Positions 29,050-38,829 of a stretch of 64,000 nucleotides of DNA are shown here, in pieces. A program made the position numbers and the translations under genes. This DNA comes from Colius striatus (Eukaryota > Chordata > Aves > Coliiformes > Coliidae). Within the stretch, counting starts at the first letter, position 1. Every line of letters begins with the position of its first letter. The DNA lies in assembly GCF_028858725.1 (NCBI RefSeq), contig NC_084761.1, positions 22,040,501-22,104,500 of the forward strand, in the 5' to 3' direction. A model generated the notes under the pieces. That model was given only the letters and a program-made list of their open reading frames with translations, was not told where the DNA came from and searched no databases.

Positions 29050-29140
29050 CACAATTAGCCCCAGCTGGGTGTAATTAATTACTTTAAGCAGGTTCCTGAG
29101 TGTGAGGAGATTGTCTCTCAGCTCTGCTAGCAGCTGTGAG
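29050..29140. promoter_or_regulatory. Possible enhancer: palindromic homeodomain site plus E-boxes
   Basis: A perfect 12-bp palindrome GTAATTAATTAC (29071-29082) resembles a paired homeodomain dimer site. It is flanked by CAATTAG and by CAGCTG E-boxes at about 29062 and 29132. Confidence 0.25.
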
Positions 29141-30959
29141 GGGTGAAATGTCAGGCCAGGACAACTGAAAGGTAATAAAAAAACTGAGGAGATTAAGGAA
29201 ATCTTTTCCCTGGGATTTCAGGAGGGATGATGCCCTTCTCAGTCAGTTATCTTCCCTCACTAGCTAATTTCTCTCCACAACACTAGAAACCCAAGCCAAC
29301 TATAAACACATAACCTGTATGTAAGAGAGAATAATCTTTATTTTCAATATATTGACTTTTGGTGGAGCAGAGTGAGTATCAGTGATCCCTGAGGGCTGCT
29401 TACCCTCAGCCAGGCCTCCCTGAGCTCATTATCCTCCAGGGATGCCTTCCCCCCACAGCCCTCTCCATTTGCATTTTGGCAGCAGCTTGGTTGGAGTTTC
29501 AATGGGTTTGCTTTCCAGTATAAAACTGTAACACAGCACCAGAGCAAATGGTCTCCTGCTGGGTTTATTTTTGGGGGTATCCCAGTGCTGGCAGGCCCAT
29601 CACCAAGGCTACCCTGGGAAAGCCTCCCTGAGAAAGCATTGTCCCTTTGGTACATATACAATCATCAACTTTTTTATATTCCAAGTTTTTATGCACTCAT
29701 GGAATAAATCATAATATTTGAATGACACTTTGTCTATTTCCCTTTCCACTTCTTTTAGATACTCCAATATTATGTATACATCAGGGCACCTGACAACATT
29801 TACTAGCTTAGTCTGAGAACACATTTAATGTCAACTAACAGAAAGTGCTCTGCCACTCACTATATTTTCTTCCTTTCCTTTTTTTTTCCTTTTTTCATGC
29901 TCCTTTCTTCAAACCAAGAAAATACCCAACCAGAAATGAATGGATTTAAAACATTTAATTCTTCCCCTCCACAGTAGGCTGAAAATGAGAGCTCAGAATA
30001 GTGGTTTTCATGGCAGAGGTAAATCCTTGCATGCCTTTTCTGCATAAATCGAGACAATTCACCATAGTTCCCTCATTTCTGAATCTCAGGTGTGATAGAA
30101 AGGATCTGCTAATTTCCAAGATTTCAGAGCACTGCTTTGACTAAATGCAACCAATCCACACTCAAGCCATCTGGCAGGCTCTACCTTTCAATTCCTGTAT
30201 GTCATAGAAATGCAACTGACACCAAGAATTAGCTGTAATTTTGCATATACCAGTTTTTATTATGGAGAATTTCTTCTGTTTCTTAAAAAAAATGCTCTGT
30301 TTAGAGTATTCAGGTGACTGAGAGACAAATAGGGAGCTGAGTCGTTAAGTAACAGATTAACCTAGCTGTGGTTGCATTTGCTTTTAGAAAACACCCTACT
30401 TAGGCTTTCTCTAAATGAAACGTCAGCTTTACACAGCACCAGCAATTAGTTTGGTTGTTCTTCCCATCCATCCTCCCTGACATGTGCTTTGTGTGCAAAC
30501 TACTGCAATATACCTCTTCCTACTGCGATCATTTTCAATTCCCTCACTGAATGCTGCAGAAAACAAGCATTTTAAAATATTTCACCCCCCTTATATATAT
30601 AATTTTCTTCCCTGGGGATTAGATAATCTTCATGCAATCCAGCCATATGCCAAAGCCCAGTCCCTAGGTGACAGGAGAAATTTGCCGGGGTAAAGACCTG
30701 GAGCCAGAGCTGTACCTTTAATCTCTGCTTGCAAATTCCTTTCATGTTTGGCTGGGAAGCGGGCTTTCCAAAATTACCATTTCCCTTTTCCTGATGGTTG
30801 GCCTAAAACAGCCTGGCAGTCTCGCAGAAGTATGTTATCCTACACTGTGTTATCATATATTGTGATTCTGTGTCTAATTATACGACCACTTAAACTCTTT
30901 TTTTCCAGAGCTCAACTCAGTATAAAGGACAGACACAGAAGGGGACAGAATGAAGGTTG

Positions 30960-31150
30960 CACAATCATTAATTCTATTAGTTTGTAACTACTAAGTGCTT
31001 GATTTTGCAACATAAATAATAATGTAGCATAGTAATTTTTCAATGTAATCTTGACAGTGTGTAGTTATTTACACACCGTAATTACTTTTTCCTACATTAG
31101 CCTACATCTATTATGCAACGAGTTCATTATGCATTATGTTTCATCATTTC
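30960..31150. promoter_or_regulatory. Possible conserved non-coding element with POU/homeodomain motifs
   Basis: An AT-rich stretch contains TTATGCAAC (31111-31119), CATTATGCATTATG (31125-31138, octamer/POU-like), several ATTA cores and a small hairpin GTGTGTA/TACACAC (31057-31076). The motif density is suggestive only. Confidence 0.22.
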
Positions 31151-34100
31151 AAATCATCAAGAGGATGTTTTCTAGCACCCTTTTTCCTTTGACAGGGCAT
31201 ACATGCTTCACTGAAATAGAAATGTTCATTCTGGTAGACATTCTCTTCACTCAGTGCCGTGACGCCTGAGCCAGTACCTTACCATGCTGATTTGCAAGTC
31301 ATTCTAGTTTTGAACAAGTTAATTCCAATCCTTCATAGGAGCAGCAGGTAAAATTTAAAACAATAAGCTTGAATCAAATTCCACTTAAAGGAAATCTTGA
31401 CAATAAGGAATTCAAACCAATCTAATTTGTGAAATTATGGAACTAGAATCCATGTCAGCAAAGACATGAAGGCAAATAACGCGGTGCCCAAAGAAAAGCT
31501 ACTGCAAAGGTGGGCTGGCAGGGGCATCAGTCCAAACAACCCGTGGAAGAGAAGTTCCAAATATCCTCAAATCTCACCAGCTATTATAGAGGACAAAGAA
31601 CATCCTGCATTAGGAAAAGCCTGGGGAGTGGCATAAAGATCAGTGGACTAGGAAAGGCAGCACCAAAGTACATCAGTACTAAACAAATAGTCAGTCGTAT
31701 GAATAGTCCAGAAGATGACCTCCAAAGCTGCAGCAGCATACAAGTTTTTAGGAGGGTTTGGTTTTCTTCTCCTTTCCAAGAGGAAAGTATAAAACAGTAA
31801 GAGACAAAATCTAGTAGAGTTATAGAGGGAATTGTCTTGAAAAAAGAAATTAAACCAAAGAAAACTAGTTCCTGCAGTCTGACACACCAATTGAAGTGAT
31901 AGCATACACACAGCTTACTGGGTGACCTCCACAGGAATTAAAAACCCCATTAATAAATTCACAAAGCCATTCAAGACTCAGGTAAAGAATACAACAAAGG
32001 CCGAAGTCAATGAGTTTTTCCTATTGTCAAGGCAGTATTTCTCTTGTCAAAAGAAAAACATTTATCTTCACGTTAAAAAGTACAACATATTTATAAAATT
32101 TGTCTTCTACACAACCCTTGGTCTGTAGAAGAAACAAAGCTACAGAAACAGTATCAAAGGGAAAGCCCAGGATATTGGGATGATGTTGTGACGTGGATCC
32201 ACAATTAAATGAACTCCTTCATGGCTCAGCCATTGCCTGTTTGGCAGGTAGGTCCCTTCTTCCAGTCTCTGTGGAAGTTATTCCAATGTTTTAACTAACT
32301 GGACCATCCCTCTCAACCACCACAAGCATATCAGCAAGCTGCCTTGCCATTTCGAATGACCTTCCACACTGTACAATCAAGCTGGCTTCAGGAGAACAGA
32401 TTCAGGTGACTGTCTTAGGACCTGACTGACAGATTACAAGTTGTTCAGAGTAAGAAAGAAACGACTGAAGGTGCAAAAGGATAGAGATCACACCAGGGTT
32501 CAGCTCTGGTCCTTTGAACAACCAGATTTCAGTGAGGAATCTTGTTTCATTTGGCATTGTGATTGTGTGCAAGTGTGTTTCTGTGGGTAAAAGAAAGGAA
32601 ACAGGGATAAACTTCCCCTTTACTAAACGTTCCCTAAGAAGTATTTTTAATCCATTGATATTGTAAGTTGCCTAACTCATTAGCAGGAAGAATGTACAAT
32701 AATAAATGTACTGTTTATGGAGCTAAATAAAATTAAGGTGGTTTAATGGTTTGGACTTGAGCTGAGCATATGTTTGGTTAACTAGAAACCAACCAGCAAT
32801 ACTAAAATGTGTGAATACCATATTAGAAAATACTAGTCTTACGATTTAGTGAAGAATCTAAAGAACACATTTACCAGAAGAGACAGAATATCCTCTCAGT
32901 AATGTAGATGCTTTCAAGCTGCTTTCAAGTTACATCTAGCAACTTTGCTGCATTCTAAAGGGAAAAGCGAAAATCAAACCAAGGTATAGGTACCTGGATG
33001 TACAATACTGGGCAAACAGTTCAGCGTATAAGATAGCTTAGAAATTATAAGATGTCATCCATAGAAATAAAGTCAGCAGAAGAGCTAGGCAAGAAATAGT
33101 TTTTCAGTTTTTGGGAGGTATTAGGTGCTCCAGACTTTTACTACATCACACCAGGACAAACCTTTCAACACTTTTCATGAAGAGAAAGATGCGTAAACAG
33201 CTGTTGCCCATCTTTCCTGTGCTGTGAGACGTGAGGCTGTAAAGATCCTTTCTGCCTTGTTTGGGGTGACGGATTCCCACATGGTTAGCTCTCAGACTGC
33301 CCAGAAGTCCTTATCTGAGAACTGATTCTCCTGCTCTGTGTGTCCTTCACAGCGTTACCTGCCATGGCCCGTAGGTAGTACTGTCTTTCTGTGCCTCTGA
33401 GTCTTTCTGTGCCTTCTGGACTATTCAATAGATCGATGACCTTAATCCATTATCTGATATGAAGAGAAAGTCTGCAGAGGTGTCTTTTACTATGATTTAA
33501 CAGATCTCAAAGTTGCTTATCATTGAGCAATACACAGCAGTCACACAGGAATTTTCCTGATGTCATGCCATTATTGATCCTCCTGAAATTCCCTTATTCA
33601 ATAGAATGCTCTTGGTAAAAGACTGCAAAATGATGCCTGGAGCTGGAAGTCCTGCTTTTCCTATTCAGGCTCTTTATTTATTTTCTTTCAAACTATGGTT
33701 GGATGTATTTGAAAAGCCAGTTACGTACAAAAGGACGTAAAGGATTCTGGGGTGCCAAACACACAGCTCAGAGTGTGAACCAGAACTGGAGAGACAATGC
33801 CCACCATGGTATTCAGAAGAGTGCTGGCATGGACGTGGGAAGGTGCAGAACAAAGCTCACATCATGCTGTTTCTCTGGGGATGTTTCCACAGCAAAATTG
33901 TCCTGTATTATGAATTCATGAGGGTGAGATTCACTTCAGTACTTGAGAGTGTAGAATACGAGACCTTTGGATTTTTCCCAGCACCTAGTTACCAGGACAG
34001 CCAAAGTCACCACAAGCAGTTGAGACGGCTGCAAATAAGAGGTACGTCTGGCCTTGTGTATTGCACCAACGTGTCTCTTGGATGCAACAACAATTCACCT

Positions 34101-34454
34101 CTGTGCTCAAATTATGCAGTTTTTCAGCCTGTTAGATTACATGAACTCTTAACAGATGTGGTCTAATTGGCATGAGGTCTCCACCAAGGGCTTGACAAAA
34201 ACCTCTTGTTGGCAATTTACCAACGGGCAGCGAAATTCAAATAAATATTAGACTCTACCACAGCCACAGTTCAGAAACATGTCTGACAAGTGACTTCTTC
34301 CTAAATGTAATTAGAAATAATTTCTAAATACAGAGTAGATGAATGTGTAGGAAGACAGCAAAAGCAGCACAGCAGTCAATTTTTGTCATGAGCAACTTCT
34401 GCGTACCCATATATAAAACAATTCAGGGCTTCCTGGCCCTTCATCCCCATCAGT

Positions 34455-34520
34455 GGCTGGTGGCTTGTTATTAAGCACTATTAACGGTGATAATTGCTGG
34501 CTATTAAAAAGAAATAAAAG
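34455..34520. promoter_or_regulatory. Possible regulatory element with repeated TATTAA cores
   Basis: Three TATTAA-type motifs plus GATAATTG occur within about 50 bp (TTATTAAG, CTATTAAC, CTATTAAA), just left of the large CpG island. Confidence 0.18.
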
Positions 34521-35465
34521 GCAACGTCATGTTTCCCGTGCTGCTGAGGAGTGAAGTTTCAAACAATCATGATCACGGCAGGAAAGGAGCTGTCACCGAG
34601 GGTCTCAGTTGCTGCATGGAAAGATACGGTCCACCTGGTTCCAGTAAGCACGCGGAGTAAGTTCCATGCAAATGGGTTTCACAAGGATCCTGGCTGCTCA
34701 GGGTCTTCATCGCCAGCCCTTCCTCTGCAAGCTAGAACGTCTCTTCCGTCCCTGACACTCCTCATCCATCCTGCTGGCACTGCTCACTGTCCCTGGTACA
34801 GACTGACAATACACCCCAGAAATCCCTGCTCATTCTTCTTCTTCCCAAAATGAAACTTTGCTACAAAAATCAGCCACCTTTTTCTTTTGTTAATTCCAGT
34901 TTCCACAGAGGAAGAGAAGTGCCAAAATATGTGGGGGTAAGGGAGGCAGCTATGCTTGTGGCATTTCCAGCCAGAGACTAGAGCAAACACACACAAAAGC
35001 GTTTTTGCTCAAGTTCCCCAGCCCAAATTTCCAGCATATGGGGGGGATGGTAAGTTTTGATACTTTCAGGCTCCCATCTCAACTGCAGACCACTGAGATG
35101 CCCTTGCCAAAGGCACCATTGGCTTTGCAGCAAAAATGGGGGGGAAAAAAAATAAAAGGAGCAGGATGGGATTTCTATTTGGATTTCTGTTTGAGTACAT
35201 ACATCCTACGCTAATCTGATTACTGCTCGGGAATCCTTCTTTGTGACAGCTTTTTCTTTATTAATCTTATCACAGCAACATTACAGCCTTAGTGCAAAAC
35301 AGCAAACTGAAGACACTGGCACCGTGTCCCTCCATTTCTGCCCCTCCCATGGCGTGAACATCCCCCCCGGACCCCGGCAGCTCCGCGGTACCACTCCTTG
35401 GCTGTGCCGTGCCGTGCTAGTCAGACACAGAGCGTCAAACGTTCCCGCCACCAACTTCACCATTC

Positions 35466-35640
35466 CAAATGTAAATTAATGCAGCAGCCGCCGCAAAGCC
35501 GAGCTCTCTTCTTGCAACGGGATGGATGCGAGCAGTAAAAAAAAAAGCTTCCATCCAGCGAGCGCGGGAACAGCCCCCTGGAAATTGCTGCATGACGTTA
35601 ATTAAGATTTTATTCATGCCTTCTGATACACTCTGCTACA
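35466..35640. promoter_or_regulatory. Possible proximal regulatory element next to the CpG island
   Basis: Motifs seen are CATTCC (TEAD-like) at 35461-35466, AAATTAATG and TTAATTAAG (homeodomain cores) at about 35473 and 35598, and TGACGTTA (half CRE) at 35593-35600. Motif matches alone are weak evidence. Confidence 0.25.
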
Positions 35641-35702
35641 GCAGCGACGCCCCACAAAACAGAGATCACGCTGCATCACCGGTGCTCACGACCACGCCAA
35701 GT

Positions 35703-35731
35703 TACACGCGCGTGTCCGCGTGTGTGTGTGC
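35703..35731. repeat. Alternating purine-pyrimidine tract (CG/TG)
   Basis: Nearly continuous alternation (ACACGCGCGTGT then CGCGTGTGTGTGTGCA) is typical of Z-DNA-prone sequence, at the flank of the CpG island. Confidence 0.6.
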
Positions 35732-35797
35732 AGCCTCCGCTCCCCGCGAGCGACCGCACGGGTACACCTGCGCAAGTGTGCTGCCTGACATCATTCT

Positions 35798-35838
35798 GGG
35801 GTGGGGCTGGGGGGTTTTGGTTTTTTATGGGGTGGGGG
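35798..35838 (+). other. G-quadruplex motif at the CpG island edge
   Basis: G-runs of 4, 4, 6, 4 and 5 bases lie within 41 bp, the first three separated by loops of only 1-2 nt. This fits the standard intramolecular G4 pattern. It lies about 300 bp downstream of the candidate ATG in the minus-strand direction, i.e. just inside the putative first intron. Confidence 0.6.
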
Positions 35839-36139
35839 TTTTTTATTGAATGACAGGCAGAATAGAAAAGCCCCCCCCTACCCATCGCTGCAGATGCACT
35901 TTGGGGTCCCGACATTCCCGTCCGCCCTCCCCGTCCCGCGGGGCCCCGTCCCCGCTCTCTCTGCGGGACCCACCCGCTGGCTCCCGGCCACCGAGCCCCG
36001 CCTGGCCCCGGCCCGCATCCGCACCCGTTGCGCCGCCACCCCCCGCCTCACCGCCGCACCTGCTGCCCGCGCAGGCGCGGCCCCACGCGTGGAGCGGGGG
36101 GACGGGGGGGCGCGGACGGGCGTGCGGTCGCGCACCCAC

Positions 36140-36211
36140 CTGGCGAAGGCGTGGGGGGCCGGCGGGGGGCGAGGGCCCGCCTCCCGGCGTGGGGGGCGCG
36201 GGGGAAGCCAT
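36140..36211 (-). CDS. Candidate first coding exon (possibly an alternative ANK2 5' exon)
   Basis: On the minus strand an ATG at 36209-36211 has A at -3 and G at +4. It opens 24 codons rich in Pro, Gly and Ala (MASPAPPTPGG...RLRQ) and is followed immediately by CAG|GTGGGT, a close match to the consensus donor, at 36134-36139. The exon ends in phase 0. That matches the phase at which alternative first exons of mammalian ANK2 join exon 2, as I recall it. No sequence identity to a known protein N-terminus is recognised, and no downstream exon was found in the window. GC-rich DNA easily yields such frames by chance, so this is a candidate only. Confidence 0.35.
36150..36205 (+). other. G-quadruplex-prone cluster in the CpG island
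   Basis: Five plus-strand G-runs of 3-6 bases (at about 36153, 36164, 36173, 36191 and 36200) occur within about 52 bp. A further pair of long runs lies at 36096-36110. They lie opposite the candidate minus-strand coding exon, so the sense RNA would be C-rich and the template strand G-rich. Confidence 0.6.
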
Positions 36212-36562
36212 CTTCTCGCCCCTCGGCTCCTTCCCGCCGGCGCCCGCCTCTCCTCAGCCCCGCGGCCGGCGGCGCCCGGCTGCAGCCACCATCCCGGGGC
36301 CCGCGGCCCGGCCCCGCCCCGCCCCGCCGGCCGAGAGCGCGGGGTGACCTTCGGAGACGGCCAGCGGTGGCAGCCACTGCCCGGGCGCTGCTGCGGCGCG
36401 GCCGCTCGCCCGGCCCGACCCGGCCCTGCGCGGCGGGGTGCGGGGCGTGCGGGGCGCCCGGGGCGGCGGGCGCGGAGGCGGAGACCGGGCTCCCGATGAG
36501 ATCACGGACAGCTCCGCCGCGGCGGGCGGTGCCGGCGGGGGGGCGCGGAGGAGGACCCGCCT

Positions 36563-36770
36563 CGTCCACCCACACACGCCGTCGTGCACACACACAGCAC
36601 CCTCACACACACCCCCTCACGCACAGTCCCCACACGCGCACACGCAGGGACGCTCTCCTCACACGCATACCCTACACATGCACCCACGCCCTCACGCACC
36701 CACACCCGCCCCCCTCGTACACACATGCACACGCGCCCCCCTCACACCCTGCTGCACCATCCCCTCCACA
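36563..36770 (+). repeat. Degenerate CA/CG-rich low-complexity block
   Basis: About 200 bp are made almost only of C, A and T, with many CACAC, CACGC and CCCTCAC units and almost no AT-rich interruptions. It directly adjoins the CpG island. It gives long His/Thr/Pro/Arg-rich open frames on both strands, which are artefacts of composition. Confidence 0.75.
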
Positions 36771-36959
36771 TCCCTTCCCTTTCACCTCGGCCCGCGCCGC
36801 CCCCAACCCCACGCTATCCCCGCACGCACAGCTCCCTCCAGACGTGCAGCCCTCTCCCCACAGCCCCAGCGCAGCAGGGAGCGGGTGACCGGGGCTGGGG
36901 CATCCCGGCAGCACGCTGAGCCCACTGGAGCTGTGTGCTGAATTCTGACATCTCACCAC

Positions 36960-38200
36960 ACCTTCCCGTTCAGCTCCAAGTTTAAAACAGAGGGAAATAA
37001 AGCAGCGGCCTCATGGTTTGACTGTCACCCCTCTCCACTGTCTGACTGCAGAAACGCAGGCAGGGTTTTAAATTGCCAAATGCCTTTTGGCCTTTATTTA
37101 GGTGGAACATGAAGGGGAATGAATTATTCCCTGCTGCCTACGTTTGGATATTTGAAGTCCGCGAGGGACCCTGTAATCAGAGAGCCTGATCTCCAGCATA
37201 AGACAGGAATTTCTGGGAACACAATTTCCCTTGGTGACTCTTACAGCAAACCCCAAACAGCTGGTGGAGCTACAATATACATGTCAGAAAGACGATTTGA
37301 AATGTTTGAGTTAAAATAAATCCATTATGTACCCCTAGGCAGGTGGTTAAGGCGGTTTATTGTACTCAGTTCTCTCTAGGTTTTAGCCACAGGAGCTTGC
37401 AACGCCCCTGCTCACCCAAGGAAACCTGCGCTTGCTTGTATTTAAACATAGCACCATGTCACAAATCCTCACGGAAACACTTGTCTAGTTCCACAGCCAT
37501 CTGCCTGCTAGCGTAGGGGGAAAAATGTGTTGATCTTCTTGTTCGTCAGAGAATAAATTCACTGCTTCCCTCAAGTTTCTGTCCAAAATTAGATTGGTTC
37601 TTTAATACAAGGTATAGGAAAACTGTTAATTGAAAGCATGAGGCACGCTCCTGCCCTGCCCCAGCTTGTGTCACCTTGCTGGCCCATCAGCTACATCCAA
37701 TCTCGCGAAGCACAAATTCCAGAAACCACCACGATTCCTACTGCGTTAGCAAGATGCTATATTTATTTCTATACACTAACAAAATTGAAAGCTAGTCTCA
37801 TTTGCACTGGAATTTTGCCACCACCCCCACCTCCTGCTCCATGTCCCTCCATCTTTTCCTTGCTGGCACTGTGGCAGCTGGGCAGTCAGCCATGTCCAGC
37901 TGTGGGCTGATATTTTTTAGAGGGCTGGTTGCCAGCTGCCCTGCGGGACCTCCTGGCCCTGCTATAGGATGGAGAGAGAGTAAAAACTCCCTTCAGAGGG
38001 AAAGTTGTCTTGGGTTATTATCATGCTTTGCTAAGTGCGGAGGTACCACACAGGTGACAACGCAGAACACAGCCCTGTCTTGTCAGAACCATAGAGAAAT
38101 CAGTTTATGTCTTCCAAGCTGGCACTTGCTCTGCAGGCACTTCTGCCATAATCAGCATGTCTGTTACATTTGTTTCACCCCTTCTTAATTTCTCCCTATC
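36960..38200. other. No gene recognised (upstream flank of the CpG island on the minus strand)
   Basis: Ordinary composition. Short open frames only. Confidence 0.55.
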
Positions 38201-38201
38201 T

Positions 38202-38820
38202 CATAGAATCATAGATTGTTTTGGTTGGAAAAGACCCTTAAAGGGCTTTGAGTCCATCCACTAACCTGACACTGCCAAGGCCACCACTAACCCATGTTCC
38301 TCAGCACCTCACCTACTTGGCTTATCAATATCTCCAGGGATGGGGACTCCACCACCTCCCTGGGCAGCCTGTGCCAGTGGCTAACAACCCTCTCAGTGAA
38401 AAAGTTCTTCCTTCCTTCCTTCCTTCCTTCCTTCCTTCCTTCTTTCCTTCCTTCCTTCCTAATGTCCAATCCAAACCTCTCCTGTTGCAACTTGAGGCCA
38501 TTTCCTCTTGTCCTGTCTCTTGTCACCTAGAAGAAGAGGCTGATCGACACCTCACTATAACCTTCTGTTAGGGAGTTGTAGAGAGTGAGAAGGTCTCCCC
38601 TCAGCCTCCCCTTCTCCAGGCTGAACACACCCTTCAGCCTCTGCCTTTTGTAATGAGGGGCCCAACATTGAACACAGCATTTCAGGTGCAGCTTCACCAG
38701 TACCCAGTGCAGGAGGATGGTCACTGCCCGAGTCCTGCTGGCCACACTACTGCTTACAAGCCAGGATTCCATTGGCCTTCTTGGCCACCTAGGCACACTG
38801 CTGGCTCATGTTCATGTTCA
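38202..38820 (-). mobile_element. CR1 LINE, 5'-truncated, minus strand
   Basis: Begins (element 3' end) with CATAGAATCATAG and TTGGAAAAGACCCTTAAAGG. It continues through the reverse complement of the CR1 3'UTR and part of the RT region (CTTCTTGGCCACCTAGGCAC...CTGGCTCATGTTCA). The coding part is badly decayed. A CTTC microsatellite has expanded inside it at 38407-38460. The 5' limit of the element is approximate. Confidence 0.93.
38407..38460 (+). repeat. (CTTC)n microsatellite inside a CR1
   Basis: About 13 tetranucleotide units with one interruption (TTCTTTCC at about 38439-38446). CR1 copies at this position normally read AGTTCTTCCTAATGTCC. The array therefore grew from a short TTCCT in the element. 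Confidence 0.92.
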
Positions 38821-38829
38821 CTTAAACAT

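Larger units (their letters stand above)
12140..35460. other. Long non-coding stretch, no gene recognised
   Basis: About 23 kb without a CpG island, recognisable exon or sizeable transposon. Open frames of up to about 146 aa (e.g. 16111-16551 -, 19721-20017 -, 24230-24595 +) lack domain similarity and match the lengths expected by chance. Small repeats and possible regulatory clusters within it are listed separately. Low repeat content over such a length is typical of bird genomes. Confidence 0.6.
35640..36900. promoter_or_regulatory. Large CpG island, probable promoter
   Basis: The window is mostly AT-rich, but this segment becomes extremely GC-rich with dense CpG, especially at 35880-36560. 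It contains Sp1-type GC boxes (CCCCGCCCCGCCCC at about 36311-36325), an NRF1-like GCGCAGGCGC at 36069-36078 and a YY1-like AAGATGGC at the candidate start codon (about 36206-36214, minus strand). No TATA box is evident. A minus-strand coding first-exon candidate ends inside it at 36140. CpG islands of this size usually mark promoters. Given LARP7 to the right and the human order LARP7 then ANK2 on the same strand, an ANK2 5' promoter is the leading guess. A divergent non-coding transcript on the plus strand is also possible. Confidence 0.75.

Noticed and set aside
36028..36888. 286-aa plus-strand open frame, and the overlapping 181-232 aa frames on both strands
   Set aside because: Pro/Arg/Ala and His/Thr-rich products arise from the CpG island and CA-rich block. 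Several frames are open at once on both strands, which is what low stop-codon density in GC-rich DNA produces.
38407..38460. Repeated units as a CRISPR-like array
   Set aside because: Pure tetranucleotide microsatellite without spacers, inside a eukaryotic LINE.
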